Shown: in pieces, positions 26,869 to 35,529 of the stretch | Layout: each line of letters begins with the position of its first letter | Numbering within the stretch: the first letter of the stretch is position 1 | Source: Candidatus Methylomirabilis sp. | Lineage (GTDB): Bacteria > Methylomirabilota > Methylomirabilia > Methylomirabilales > Methylomirabilaceae | Length of the DNA stretch: 57,882 bases | Direction: 5' to 3' | Assembly (NCBI GenBank): GCA_002634395.1 | Contig: NSJM01000007.1 | Location: forward strand, 1-57,882 | Notes under the pieces: generated by a model | Told to the model about the DNA's origin: nothing | Databases searched by the model: none | The model's input: only the letters and a program-made list of their open reading frames with translations | Translations under genes and position numbers: made by a program

Positions 26869-28086
26869 ATGCTGAGGATTACAGAGCTGTCGTGCGGGGC
26901 TATCCAAGGTTCTGAGAAGCCCCTGAAGCAGAAAGACGGGTCGCCTGCGCTGCCCTGTGCCAAAAAGCCGATAGTCATCTGGAACCTGACAAGGCGCTGC
27001 AACCTCCATTGCCTGCACTGCTACAGCCTATCACAGGACCGTGCCTACGCCGACGAATTAACAACTGATGAGGGAAAACGGCTGATTGTCGACCTGGCCC
27101 GCTATAAGATTCCGGTGCTCATCCTTTCCGGCGGCGATCCGTTATATCGGGAAGATCTTTACACGCTTGCGGATTACGCCAGAGACCTCGGGGTGCGTTG
27201 CGCACTGTCAACGAACGGTACCTTGATAGATGCCACGGCGGCAAAGAGGCTCCAGCGTTCCGGCATCACCTACGTCGGCGTGAGCCTGGATGGAATCGGG
27301 CAGGTACATGATCGCTTTCGCGGAATGCAGGGCTCCTTTGCACTGGCGCTACAAGGGCTGCGCCACTCCCGCGATGAAGGGATGAAGGTTGGCATTCGGA
27401 CCGCTCTTTGCCGTCGGATACTCCCTGACCTGCCGGCGATCTGTGATATGGCAGAGCAGGAGAGCCTGGATCGTCTCTACTTCTCGCACCTGGTCTATGC
27501 GGGACGGGGAGTTGGGCTCATCGACGATGATCTTTCGTCTGAGGAAAAGCAAGGCGCGCTTGATTATCTCATACAGAGAGGTGCGGATTTTCATCGCCGC
27601 GGCGTAAAGATCGAAATAACTACCGGCAATAACGATGCCGATGGCGTGTACCTCTATTTGAAGATGCGGCGATCCAATCCTGAACGGGCGCAATCGGTTT
27701 TTCGTCTCCTTCAACGTCAAGGGGGGAATAGCTCCGGCACCTCGCTGGGCAACATCGACAACCTCGGAAACGTCCACGCCGATCCTTTTTGGAGCCATTA
27801 CTCCCTTGGCAATGTCCGTGAGAGGAGCTTTGCGGAGATTTGGGAAGATACCACCGATCCAATCATGCATGTGCTGAAAGATCGACACCGAGCCCTCAAG
27901 GGCCGATGTGCTCAGTGTCCGTATCTTGAGCTGTGTGGTGGCAATTCACGAGTACGAGCGGAGGCGACGACCGGGGATCTGTGGGCTTCCGACCCGGGCT
28001 GCTACTTGAGCGACGAGGAGTTGGGAATCTCATCGGATGGAAAGGAAGACAGCCGTGCCAGTACGCCTTTTTCAGTACGTCACTAA
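26869..28086 (+). CDS. nirJ: Radical SAM protein for heme d1 synthesis
   Basis: 405 residues. Replaces propionate groups with oxo groups during heme d1 synthesis. The radical SAM triad CNLHCLHC (Cys44, 48, 51) is followed by SGGDPLYREDLY and STNGTLID. A C-terminal SPASM-like set CAQCPYLELCGGNSRVRA supports NirJ. The ribosome site is weak. It lies 125 bases after nirS and overlaps nirF by 50 bases, so the two are translated from one mRNA. Confidence 0.9.
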   Translation: MLRITELSCGAIQGSEKPLKQKDGSPALPCAKKPIVIWNLTRRCNLHCLHCYSLSQDRAYADELTTDEGKRLIVDLARYKIPVLILSGGDPLYREDLYTLADYARDLGVRCALSTNGTLIDATAAKRLQRSGITYVGVSLDGIGQVHDRFRGMQGSFALALQGLRHSRDEGMKVGIRTALCRRILPDLPAICDMAEQESLDRLYFSHLVYAGRGVGLIDDDLSSEEKQGALDYLIQRGADFHRRGVKIEITTGNNDADGVYLYLKMRRSNPERAQSVFRLLQRQGGNSSGTSLGNIDNLGNVHADPFWSHYSLGNVRERSFAEIWEDTTDPIMHVLKDRHRALKGRCAQCPYLELCGGNSRVRAEATTGDLWASDPGCYLSDEELGISSDGKEDSRASTPFSVRH

Positions 28087-29263
28087 GGCTTTTCTCATTC
28101 TCTTTCTCTTGACACTCGGCTTGCCTCTCCAGTCGAGTGCCGATGACCCGCGTTGGGGCACGGCGTCGTTGGTGGTTGTTATCGAACGGGAGACCGGTAG
28201 TGTTCTTGTCATCGACTCCTCCCGCCACGAGCTTCTGGGGCGGATTTCCGGGCTCGGTAACCTCACCCATGCGACGGTGAAATTTTCCCCTGACGCCCGC
28301 TATGCCTACGTCATCGGTCGTACGGGCGAAGTCTCTAAGATCGACCTCCTAACCCTGAAGCTTGTCAAGCATGTGAATGCAGGAAAATTGTCCGTCGGCG
28401 GTGTCATCAGCCAGGATGGCAAGTATATAGCCCTCAGTAATTATGTCCCCGGCGAGGTGCGCATTCTGAATGCCGATACGCTGGAACTGGTGAAAACGAT
28501 TCCGGCGCTGTACACGGATGCGAGCGGAAAGGAGCTTCCGTCACGAGTCGTGGGACTGGTCGACGCGCCAGGGAATCTGCTTGTGTTTTCCTTGATGGAT
28601 GCCAACAGTATATGGGTGGTGGATGCGGGGAAAAAAGAGTTTCCGGTGATCCGAAAGTTTACGAATATTGGGAAGGAGCCGTACGATGCCCTGATTACTC
28701 CGGACGGGCGCTACTATCTTGTAGGCTTGTTAGGCTCTGACTGGATGGGACTCCTCGACACATGGAAGCTCGATCGGGTTACTCCAATTCTTGCGGAGCA
28801 AGGTAAGGGTTCGGAGGTCCCTCTGTGGAAGATTCCGCATCTGAAAGGCTGGGCGCTCACTGGAAGGCTGGCTTTTCTTCCCGCGCTGAAGCGCGAGGTT
28901 GCCTTGGTCTATTCAGCGCTCGACTGGACGCCACTTACGCCCATACCGATCAGCGGCACCGCGCTCTACACCGTGGTGCGGCCCGACGGACGCCAGGTGT
29001 GGGTGGATATTATCGGTAAAAATGGGGACCTGATCGATGTGATCGACGTTGAGAGCATGAAGGTCGTCAAAACGCTCAATCCCGGACCCGGGGCTACACA
29101 CCCCCAGTTCACACCCAAAGGAGAAGCCGCATACGTCTCTCTCATGGACGGCGGCAAGGTGGTTGTCTACGATACGGCGACCTTTAAGGTGCTGAAGGAG
29201 TTCCAGGCGGATCATCCCTCCGGGATCTTTTTTACTAACCGAGCACACAAATTCGGGATGTGA
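28037..29263 (+). CDS. nirF: Heme d1 biosynthesis protein NirF
   Basis: 408 residues, with an N-terminal signal peptide (about 15-35, ILFLLTLGLPLQSSA). A beta-propeller related to the d1 domain of NirS, in repeats such as VIERETGSVLVIDSSRHELLG and FSPDARYAYVIGRTGEVSKIDLLTLK. NirF acts in the last periplasmic step with NirN/NirS. The start lies inside nirJ (50-base overlap). I see no CxxCH, as expected. Confidence 0.9.
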   Translation: MERKTAVPVRLFQYVTKAFLILFLLTLGLPLQSSADDPRWGTASLVVVIERETGSVLVIDSSRHELLGRISGLGNLTHATVKFSPDARYAYVIGRTGEVSKIDLLTLKLVKHVNAGKLSVGGVISQDGKYIALSNYVPGEVRILNADTLELVKTIPALYTDASGKELPSRVVGLVDAPGNLLVFSLMDANSIWVVDAGKKEFPVIRKFTNIGKEPYDALITPDGRYYLVGLLGSDWMGLLDTWKLDRVTPILAEQGKGSEVPLWKIPHLKGWALTGRLAFLPALKREVALVYSALDWTPLTPIPISGTALYTVVRPDGRQVWVDIIGKNGDLIDVIDVESMKVVKTLNPGPGATHPQFTPKGEAAYVSLMDGGKVVVYDTATFKVLKEFQADHPSGIFFTNRAHKFGM

Positions 29264-29312
29264 GAGATTACGGTGCCGGTTTTCGACTTAATCCGGACAG
29301 CAGAGGCCGATT

Positions 29313-31682
29313 ATGAAACTTTCTCGTAGAGAGCTGTTAAAGACCTTGGTGGGAGCAAGCGCAGCAATCATTTCCTCCCCTGATGTCTTACTTCCTAGCC
29401 CTGAGGGTCTCGCGGAGGCTGCGGAGACGGCGGTAGAGGCCTGGAAGAAAAGCCCCTGTCGCTTCTGTGGCGTCGGATGCGGCGTGCTGGTAGGTCTTCA
29501 GGAAGGTAAAGTGGTGGCCGTCAAGGGTGATCCGGAGGCCCCAGTCAATCGAGGCCTTCTCTGCATCAAGGGCTATAGTTTACCCAAAATTCTCTATGGT
29601 CCTGACCGCTATAGTGTACCGCTGCTTCGCCAAGGCAACAAGTTTGTCAAGATCTCTTGGAGCCAGGCGTTGGATATCATGGCCTCCAAGTTTAAAGAGA
29701 CTATCCAACAGCATGGTCCGGAGTCGGTAGCGGTGTACTTCTCGGGTCAAACAACCATCTTTGAAGGCTACGCCATCAATAAATTGATGAAGGCTGGGAT
29801 AGGCTCCAACAACGTTGAGAGCAATGCGCGCCTCTGCATGGCCTCGGCCGTGACCGGTTTCTACTCGACCTTCGGCATGGATGAGCCGATGGGGTGTTAC
29901 GACGATTTCGAGTTGACCGATACCTTTTTTGTCTGGGGCTCAAACTTCGCCGAGATGCATCCGATCCTCTACTCGCGGATGGTTGAGCGGAAGCACCAGG
30001 ATTCCAACGTCAAGGTTGTCAGTCTACAAACCTATCTGAACCGTAGCACCGATGAACCCGCAGATATCGTAGCTATTTTCAAGCCTCACTCAGATCTCGC
30101 TATTGCGAATGCTATGGCCCATATCATCGTGAAAGAGGGGCTCGCAAACGAGGCGTTTATTCAGCAGCATGTCACCTTTAAGAAGGGGCTGACAGGGATC
30201 GGCTATGGTATGGAAGACAACTTTGAGTATGGCGGGGCCTCGGAAACCAGTTGGAAGACGTACAAACCTTTTGCCGATAAGGGCCAGCCGATCAGTTTCG
30301 AGGAGTACAAGCAATTCCTGGAAACCTACACACCGGAATATGCGGAAAAACTCTCCGGCGTCCCGGCTGACACGATCCGTCAGATTGCTCGGCTCTTGGG
30401 CGATCCAAAGCGTAAGGCCGTGTCCTGTTGGACGATGGGCTTTAATCAGCACGTACGCGGTACCTGGATCAACAACCTTGTCTATAACCTCCACCTTCTT
30501 ACCGGAAAAATTGCCGAGCCCGGCAACGGTCCCTTATCGCTGACCGGGCAGCCTTCAGCGTGCGGGACGACGCGGGAGGTAGGCGTGCTGTCCCACACGC
30601 TTCCTGGGGGCATGTCTATCGCGAATCCGGAGCATCGGAAAAAAACCGCGCACATCTGGAATGTTCCGGTTGAGAAAATTTCACCCAGACCAGGGTACCA
30701 CACCATGGAGATGTTTCGTGCGTTGGATCGTGGTGATATCAAGGTCATCTGGATCAACACTACCAACCCTTTTCAGACGCTTCCCCATGTGAGTCGCTAT
30801 CGCAGGGGTGCGCGAAAAGGGGGCAAGCGGTTTGTTATTGTCTCCGATGTGTATCCCAGCGAAACCGCTCGGCACGCCGATCTCATCCTTCCGTCGGCCA
30901 TGTGGGTCGAGAAGGAGGGGATGTTCGGCAACACTGAGCGGCGCACGCAGCACTGGTTTAAGATGGTAGACCCGCCTGGCGAAGCGAAGGACGATCTCTG
31001 GCAGATCGTCGAGTTGGCCAAGCGTCTTGATTTGGGACACCTGTTCGCCTACGGGGAGGAGCCTTTACAAAAGGCGCTCTTTGAGGAGTATCGAAAATTC
31101 GGCCAGGGGTCCGGAAAAGACCTCGCACCCTATGATGTGTATGCGAAGGTTCGAGGCGGGCTACGCTGGCCGGTTGTCGAGGGAAAAGAAACACGATGGC
31201 GTTACAGGGAGGGGTTCGACCCGTACGTCAAGAAGGGCGAGGGCATCCGTTTTTACGGCCAGCCTGATGGTCGTGCTGTGGTCTGGGCGCGCCCTTACGA
31301 GCCGCCGGCCGAGCAGCCCGATGCAAAATATCCTTTGTGGCTCACGACGGGCCGCGTCCTTGAACACTGGCATACAGGGACCATTACGCGAAGAGTTCTT
31401 GAGCTTCACCGTGCCGTCCCCTTCGCTGCCGTATGGATCAATCCCGAGGACGCGGGTGCCTTGGGAATCAAGGCTGGGGACTCAGTCCGTGTCCAATCGC
31501 GCCGCGGCGAGATCGTCACAAAGGCTCAATTAGACGGAAGAAACACGGTCCCGAAAGGAGTGATTTTTGTTCCTTTCTTCGACGAAAATGTTTTAATAAA
31601 TTTGGTCACACTTGATGCCTACGATCCTATTTCCAAGCAGCCGGACTTTAAAAAGTGTGCGGTTCGGATCGAGAAGGCGTGA
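29313..31682 (+). CDS. napA: Periplasmic nitrate reductase catalytic subunit
   Basis: 789 residues. Reduces nitrate to nitrite at a bis-MGD molybdenum centre. A Tat-type leader (SRRELLK) points to export in folded form. The [4Fe-4S] cysteines are 49, 52, 56 and 84 (CRFCGVGCGVLV and LLCIKG). Cys175 in NARLCMASAV is the molybdenum ligand of Nap-type enzymes. C-terminal molybdopterin-binding domain with TTGRVLEHWHTGTITRR. It lies 50 bases after nirF and 6 before napB. No napD, napC or napGH nearby. Confidence 0.93.
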   Translation: MKLSRRELLKTLVGASAAIISSPDVLLPSPEGLAEAAETAVEAWKKSPCRFCGVGCGVLVGLQEGKVVAVKGDPEAPVNRGLLCIKGYSLPKILYGPDRYSVPLLRQGNKFVKISWSQALDIMASKFKETIQQHGPESVAVYFSGQTTIFEGYAINKLMKAGIGSNNVESNARLCMASAVTGFYSTFGMDEPMGCYDDFELTDTFFVWGSNFAEMHPILYSRMVERKHQDSNVKVVSLQTYLNRSTDEPADIVAIFKPHSDLAIANAMAHIIVKEGLANEAFIQQHVTFKKGLTGIGYGMEDNFEYGGASETSWKTYKPFADKGQPISFEEYKQFLETYTPEYAEKLSGVPADTIRQIARLLGDPKRKAVSCWTMGFNQHVRGTWINNLVYNLHLLTGKIAEPGNGPLSLTGQPSACGTTREVGVLSHTLPGGMSIANPEHRKKTAHIWNVPVEKISPRPGYHTMEMFRALDRGDIKVIWINTTNPFQTLPHVSRYRRGARKGGKRFVIVSDVYPSETARHADLILPSAMWVEKEGMFGNTERRTQHWFKMVDPPGEAKDDLWQIVELAKRLDLGHLFAYGEEPLQKALFEEYRKFGQGSGKDLAPYDVYAKVRGGLRWPVVEGKETRWRYREGFDPYVKKGEGIRFYGQPDGRAVVWARPYEPPAEQPDAKYPLWLTTGRVLEHWHTGTITRRVLELHRAVPFAAVWINPEDAGALGIKAGDSVRVQSRRGEIVTKAQLDGRNTVPKGVIFVPFFDENVLINLVTLDAYDPISKQPDFKKCAVRIEKA

Positions 31683-31688
31683 GGGATC

Positions 31689-32021
31689 ATGATGAAGCCG
31701 CTTACGAGATTCTGCTTCCGGCTTTTCTTCTTGGGCTTATTGGCCGCTCTGAGCGTCAGTACGCTTGTTGAGCCGGTTGCTGCCCAACAAGGCAGTAAGC
31801 GACTGCCTCGTGCCTATGAAGGCGCTCCGCCCTTAATCCCCCACGATGCGGAAGCGAGGAAAGGCGTGTGCCTGGCATGTCACGAATTCGGGATCGCCGG
31901 GGCTCCGATTGTCCCGCATCCGACGCGTAATCATTTTTGCTTGCAGTGTCATGTTGGCCAGGACCTTTCGGTGAAAGCATTCTCGTCCGTTTCGTCTCAG
32001 GAAGAGAAGAGACCAGAGTGA
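31689..32021 (+). CDS. napB: Diheme cytochrome subunit of periplasmic nitrate reductase
   Basis: 110 residues, GAGGGATC before the ATG (31689 or the next ATG 31692). Signal peptide of about 33 residues. Two heme sites, CLACH (near 58) and CLQCH (near 80), separated by PHPTRNHF. Shorter than many NapB proteins but with the right motif order. Passes electrons to NapA. The electron donor to NapB is not obvious, since napC is absent. Confidence 0.88.
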   Translation: MMKPLTRFCFRLFFLGLLAALSVSTLVEPVAAQQGSKRLPRAYEGAPPLIPHDAEARKGVCLACHEFGIAGAPIVPHPTRNHFCLQCHVGQDLSVKAFSSVSSQEEKRPE

Positions 32022-32039
32022 GGGGATCCCTAGACGAGA

Positions 32040-32115
32040 GCGATCAGCACTCAGCGGTCAGTTCCGGATAAACCCCCCGTGCCCCCCATTGATAAAGGGG
32101 GTTGGGGGGGATTTG
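32040..32115. repeat. Heptad repeat followed by C-run/G-run palindrome
   Basis: TCAGCAC, TCAGCGG and TCAGTTC units (heptad family), then CCCCCCGTGCCCCCCATTGATAAAGGGGG, the palindrome family also present in priA (11374) and at 41883. It lies between napB and nirDL and could attenuate transcription. Confidence 0.75.
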
Positions 32116-32211
32116 CTTGAGGTATGGGTGTGTCACCGGGCATGATCATTCCTGTCATGATTACTGGCCGGGCGCATAGGTTTGTTCTGGATATAGCATG
32201 GAGGGATGTTA

Positions 32212-33297
32212 GTGCCCGAGATTGACGCAATTGATCGTAACCTGCTGGATGCGGTGCAGGCCGGTATCCCACTTGTGGAGTGCCCGTACCGCGCCCTCGG
32301 CGAAGGCCTGGGACTGACCGAGGGTGATGTGCTTGAGCGCATTGCCAGACTCAAAGCCGACAGCATTATCCGGAACATCGGCGCTATCTTCGATACGTCG
32401 CGCCTTGGCTATCGGTCATCGCTGGTCGGCTTTAGACTGCGCGAGGAGTGTGTTGACGAAGCGGCTGTCCTGGTTAACGCTCATCCGGGGGTAAGCCACA
32501 ATTACCTGCGCTCGTTCGCATTTTCCAACGACTACAGGCCCGCTGCGTATTGCCCGTACAATATGTGGTTTACCCTCGCGGTTGAGCCTGAGAGCCGGCT
32601 TGGACTCGAGGACAGCGTGGCCGTGTTAGCACGGGATACGAAGGCCGAGGCGGCACGTCTCTTTCCAGCGCTCAGAGTTTTTAAGATCGGGGTGCGTCTG
32701 GATATGGACGCTGAAGCTGCAGGCGCACGCAAGGAAGCGGGCAATTTCTTCACAGGCAACGGTGGCGCCGCGGCCGGGTATTGCTTAAATCCTACTGAGC
32801 GCCGGATCGTGCAGATTCTGCAACATGATCTGGCGCTTGTCGAGAAGCCGTTTTGCGAGATTGCGCGGCAATGCGGACTGGACGTTGAGACGTTATTAGC
32901 CGGTGCTCGGGAGCTTCTGCAGCGGAAGATCATGCGCCGCTTTGCTGCGATCCTCAACCACCGCAAGGCCGGCTACACCGGAAACGTGATGGCGGCGTGG
33001 CCGGTATCTGAAGAAAAGGTAGAGGCCATAGGACTTCAAATGGCACAGTTCCGAGCGGTGAGCCACTGCTATCAACGCCCCGCCTATCCGGAGTGGCCGT
33101 TTACACTCTTTACGATGGTTCATCAGAAGAGCCGTGAAGCGTGTGAGGAGACGGTGGCGGCGATCAGTCGCGAGACAGGAATCAGTGACTATGCGATGCT
33201 GTGGACGACGCGAGAATTCAAAAAAGTACGGTTGAAATATTTCACCGAAGATTATGCGGCCTGGGAGGAGCAAACTGCCACCCGGGTTCCTCTGTAA
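32212..33297 (+). CDS. nirDL: Fused NirDL-type siroheme decarboxylase
   Basis: 361 residues from GTG 32212, which has GGAGGG six bases upstream; ATG 32206 directly abuts that site. Removes two acetate carboxyls of siroheme to give didecarboxysiroheme on the way to heme d1. Two Lrp/AsnC-like modules in tandem: the first with EIDAIDRNLLDAVQAGIPL and HPGVSHNYLR, the second with LNPTERRIVQILQHDLALVEKP and FRAVSHCYQRPAYPEWPF. Each would hold a pair usually coded by separate nirD, nirL, nirG or nirH genes. Last intact gene of the nir cluster; an unrelated truncated frame follows. Confidence 0.88.
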   Translation: MPEIDAIDRNLLDAVQAGIPLVECPYRALGEGLGLTEGDVLERIARLKADSIIRNIGAIFDTSRLGYRSSLVGFRLREECVDEAAVLVNAHPGVSHNYLRSFAFSNDYRPAAYCPYNMWFTLAVEPESRLGLEDSVAVLARDTKAEAARLFPALRVFKIGVRLDMDAEAAGARKEAGNFFTGNGGAAAGYCLNPTERRIVQILQHDLALVEKPFCEIARQCGLDVETLLAGARELLQRKIMRRFAAILNHRKAGYTGNVMAAWPVSEEKVEAIGLQMAQFRAVSHCYQRPAYPEWPFTLFTMVHQKSREACEETVAAISRETGISDYAMLWTTREFKKVRLKYFTEDYAAWEEQTATRVPL

Positions 33298-33877
33298 GCT
33301 TTTGAGTAGCCTGAGTGATCAGGCCGAAAGCGATGGGCCTGCGCTAGGAGTCATACTTTTTATTGACCAGTTGAAGGCACACCTCTTCAATGGAACGCTT
33401 TGGCCAGACTTCAGTGTACTTCCGTCTTCGCTGCGCCCCACCTTGACCTTTCATGCACTGTCGGAAGGTCGTCCGCACCAGATAGGCCGGTACGAGGTAA
33501 CGGCTGTAGGCGTACACCACACGGTTGAGGCGGCGGGGTACATGATCTCCGATGGCGCCTCGTCTATCCTCTATCAGGGGGACAGCGGTCCGACGACCGA
33601 GATCTGGCGTCTGGCCAACCGGACGGCTAAACTGGACGCTATCATTGTCGAGACTTCATTTCCGAACCGATTTGGCGAGCGTGCTGTCCGGACTGGCCAC
33701 CTGACACCGGAATTGTTACGTGCCGAGCTGGCCCAACTCACGGTTCAGGCATCAGTCTATGCTCAGCACATGAAGCCCCAATACATCTCGGAAATCGTGA
33801 GCGAGCTTACCGCGCTTTCCGAGCCGCCGGTTTTACCTCTCGACCAGGGGAAAATGTACACCTTCGGTGCCGCTTAA
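33298..33877 (+). pseudogene. Truncated metallo-beta-lactamase-fold protein (class II cyclic nucleotide phosphodiesterase-like)
   Basis: About 195 residues reading as the C-terminal two-thirds of an MBL-fold protein: HLFNGTLWPDFSVLPS, VHHTVEAAGYMISDG, YQGDSGPTTEIW, IIVETSFPNR, GHLTPELLRAELAQL and YAQHMKPQYISEI. Those are metal- and active-site-bearing stretches of class II cyclic nucleotide phosphodiesterases. The N-terminal HxHxDH motif and about 90 residues are missing. The frame runs into the 3' end of nirDL on another frame, with no clear start. It probably arose when a deletion or fusion joined nirDL to the remainder. Confidence 0.7.
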
Positions 33878-33929
33878 GTGCGCCATCCGGAAGACGAAGC
33901 ACTCCCGCTTACGGCATACGGGGACAGGC

Positions 33930-34274
33930 TTATTCGCTCTTACTCTTCGCTGCCTCCGTCGTCTCGGCGACCTTTCCGGTAATGGCGCTCCTGGCGATGA
34001 AAACCGTGACGTTCTCGGCGATCCTGACCTTGACCCGGTTGTCCTCACCAAATTTGACAATCGTGCCGTACAATCCTCCCGTTGTCTCGACCTGATCGCC
34101 GGTCTTCAAATTGCCGAGCATTTCCTTTTGTTCCCGTGTCTTTTTCTGCTGGGGACGAATCATTAAAAGATAAAAGACAAAGAATATCAGTACCGGTGGG
34201 GCGAGGGCTGCGATCAGCCCTGCAGATCCACCTTCACCAGTTGGAGTCCCCTGTTGCGCATACGCGATTCCCAT
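33930..34274 (-). CDS. yajC: Preprotein translocase accessory subunit YajC
   Basis: 114 residues; AGGAGGT six bases before the ATG. Single membrane helix (about 22-42, IAALAPPVLIFFVFYLLMIRPQ) followed by RPQQKKTREQKEMLGNLKTGDQVETTGGLYGTI, the YajC signature. Binds SecDF in the inner membrane; secDF is not in the window. Downstream of tgt and queA, the conserved order of many bacteria. Confidence 0.93.
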   Translation of the reverse strand: MGIAYAQQGTPTGEGGSAGLIAALAPPVLIFFVFYLLMIRPQQKKTREQKEMLGNLKTGDQVETTGGLYGTIVKFGEDNRVKVRIAENVTVFIARSAITGKVAETTEAAKSKSE

Positions 34275-34289
34275 TTCCTGACCTCCTTC

Positions 34290-35426
34290 TTAGTCTCGTT
34301 CTGTTATGGTTTCGTTACGATCCGGCATGCCGGTCCTCTCAAAAAATCTTGTTCGGAATGCGGCAAAGCTTCCATCTTCGATAGCCTGGCGGATCTGTTG
34401 CATGAGCGTGAGATAGAAATGAAGGTTGTGAAGCGTGTTTAAGCGTAGCCCAAGGATCTCGCCCGCCATAAAGAGATGTCGGAGATACGCGCGGGAGAAG
34501 TGTCGGCACGTATAACAATCACAGGAGAGATCAGGCGGCCTCTCGTCCGACGCATGTCTGGCTCCTTTGATATTAATCCGACCCTGGCTGGTGAACAGGC
34601 TTCCTGTCCTGCCGTGCCTGGTGGGCATCACGCAGTCGAACATGTCTACCCCCCGCATCACGCCTTCCACGAGATCCTCCGGCGTTCCGACCCCCATCAG
34701 GTAGCGCGGTCGATCGGCAGGCAAGAGCGGCGTCGTGTGAGCGATGGTCTCGTACATTACCGCGCTTGGTTCGCTGACGCTGAGGCCGCCGAGCGCGTAG
34801 CCGTCAAAGCCGATCTTCTGTAGAGCTGTTGCAGCCTGTTCCCGTAGTGCCTTATCGGTCCCGCCCTGCAAGATGCCGAACAACGCCGGTTGCCCATCGG
34901 GATGAGCCGCCCGAGACCGTTCTGCCCACTTGAGCGTCAGTTCCAGTGATCGCTGAAGGTAGTCGGTGGTCGAGGGGTAGGGCGCGCACTCGTCGAGCGG
35001 CATGATGATATCAGCCCCGAGAGATTTTTGAATTTCGATGGCGAGCTCCGGCGAGAGAAAATGGAGTGATCCGTCAAGATGGGACCGAAAGTTCACCCCC
35101 TTTTCTGAGATCTGTCGTAACGGAGCCAGACTGTAGACCTGGAACCCCCCACTGTCGGTGAGGATCGAGCCGGGCCACGCCATGAAACGATGCAAACCGC
35201 CGAGCTGCTCAATGAGCCGGTGGCCGGGACGCAGGTACAGGTGGTAGGTGTTGCACAGGGCTAACTGCACCCCTTCGGTCTCCAGCTCGTGGGGTGTGAG
35301 CGCCTTGACCGCGCCTCCCGTCCCACAGGGCATGAACACAGGGGTCTCCACTGTGCCGTGGGGCGTCCTCAGCCGTCCTCGCCGCGCACCTGTTACGGCA
35401 TCGGTCTTCAGCAACTCGAAGATCAC
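34290..35426 (-). CDS. tgt: Queuine tRNA-ribosyltransferase
   Basis: 378 residues; start is GTG 35426 with AGGAGA upstream. Exchanges guanine 34 for the queuosine precursor. Visible: GTGGAVKALTPHELE, Asp in DSGGFQVYSLA (nucleophile region), MPLDECAPYP, GILQGGTDKALRE, YALGGLSVSEP, YLMGVGTPEDLVEGV, and the zinc set CDCYTC with a following histidine. Same operon order as queA-tgt-yajC elsewhere. Confidence 0.96.
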   Translation of the reverse strand: MIFELLKTDAVTGARRGRLRTPHGTVETPVFMPCGTGGAVKALTPHELETEGVQLALCNTYHLYLRPGHRLIEQLGGLHRFMAWPGSILTDSGGFQVYSLAPLRQISEKGVNFRSHLDGSLHFLSPELAIEIQKSLGADIIMPLDECAPYPSTTDYLQRSLELTLKWAERSRAAHPDGQPALFGILQGGTDKALREQAATALQKIGFDGYALGGLSVSEPSAVMYETIAHTTPLLPADRPRYLMGVGTPEDLVEGVMRGVDMFDCVMPTRHGRTGSLFTSQGRINIKGARHASDERPPDLSCDCYTCRHFSRAYLRHLFMAGEILGLRLNTLHNLHFYLTLMQQIRQAIEDGSFAAFRTRFFERTGMPDRNETITERD

Positions 35427-35445
35427 TATCTCTCCTATGAGGCTG

Positions 35446-35513
35446 TCAGTACTCAGCCTTTAGCCTTCAGCCAGATCAGGACCTATAACGCGCTGACCGC
35501 TGATTGCTGAATG
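35446..35513. repeat. Heptad repeat between tgt and queA
   Basis: TCAGCCTTTAGCCTTCAGCCAGATCAGG followed after a spacer by GCTGACCGCTGATTGCTGAATG: two oppositely oriented heptad tracts around AT-rich DNA, like 10297-10354. Confidence 0.72.
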
Positions 35514-35529
35514 CCATCCGGCTACCTTA

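Noticed and set aside
33254-33297. Start of the MBL frame inside nirDL
   Set aside because: No initiation signal; the peptide encoded there does not resemble the MBL family, so the remnant is counted from after the nirDL stop.
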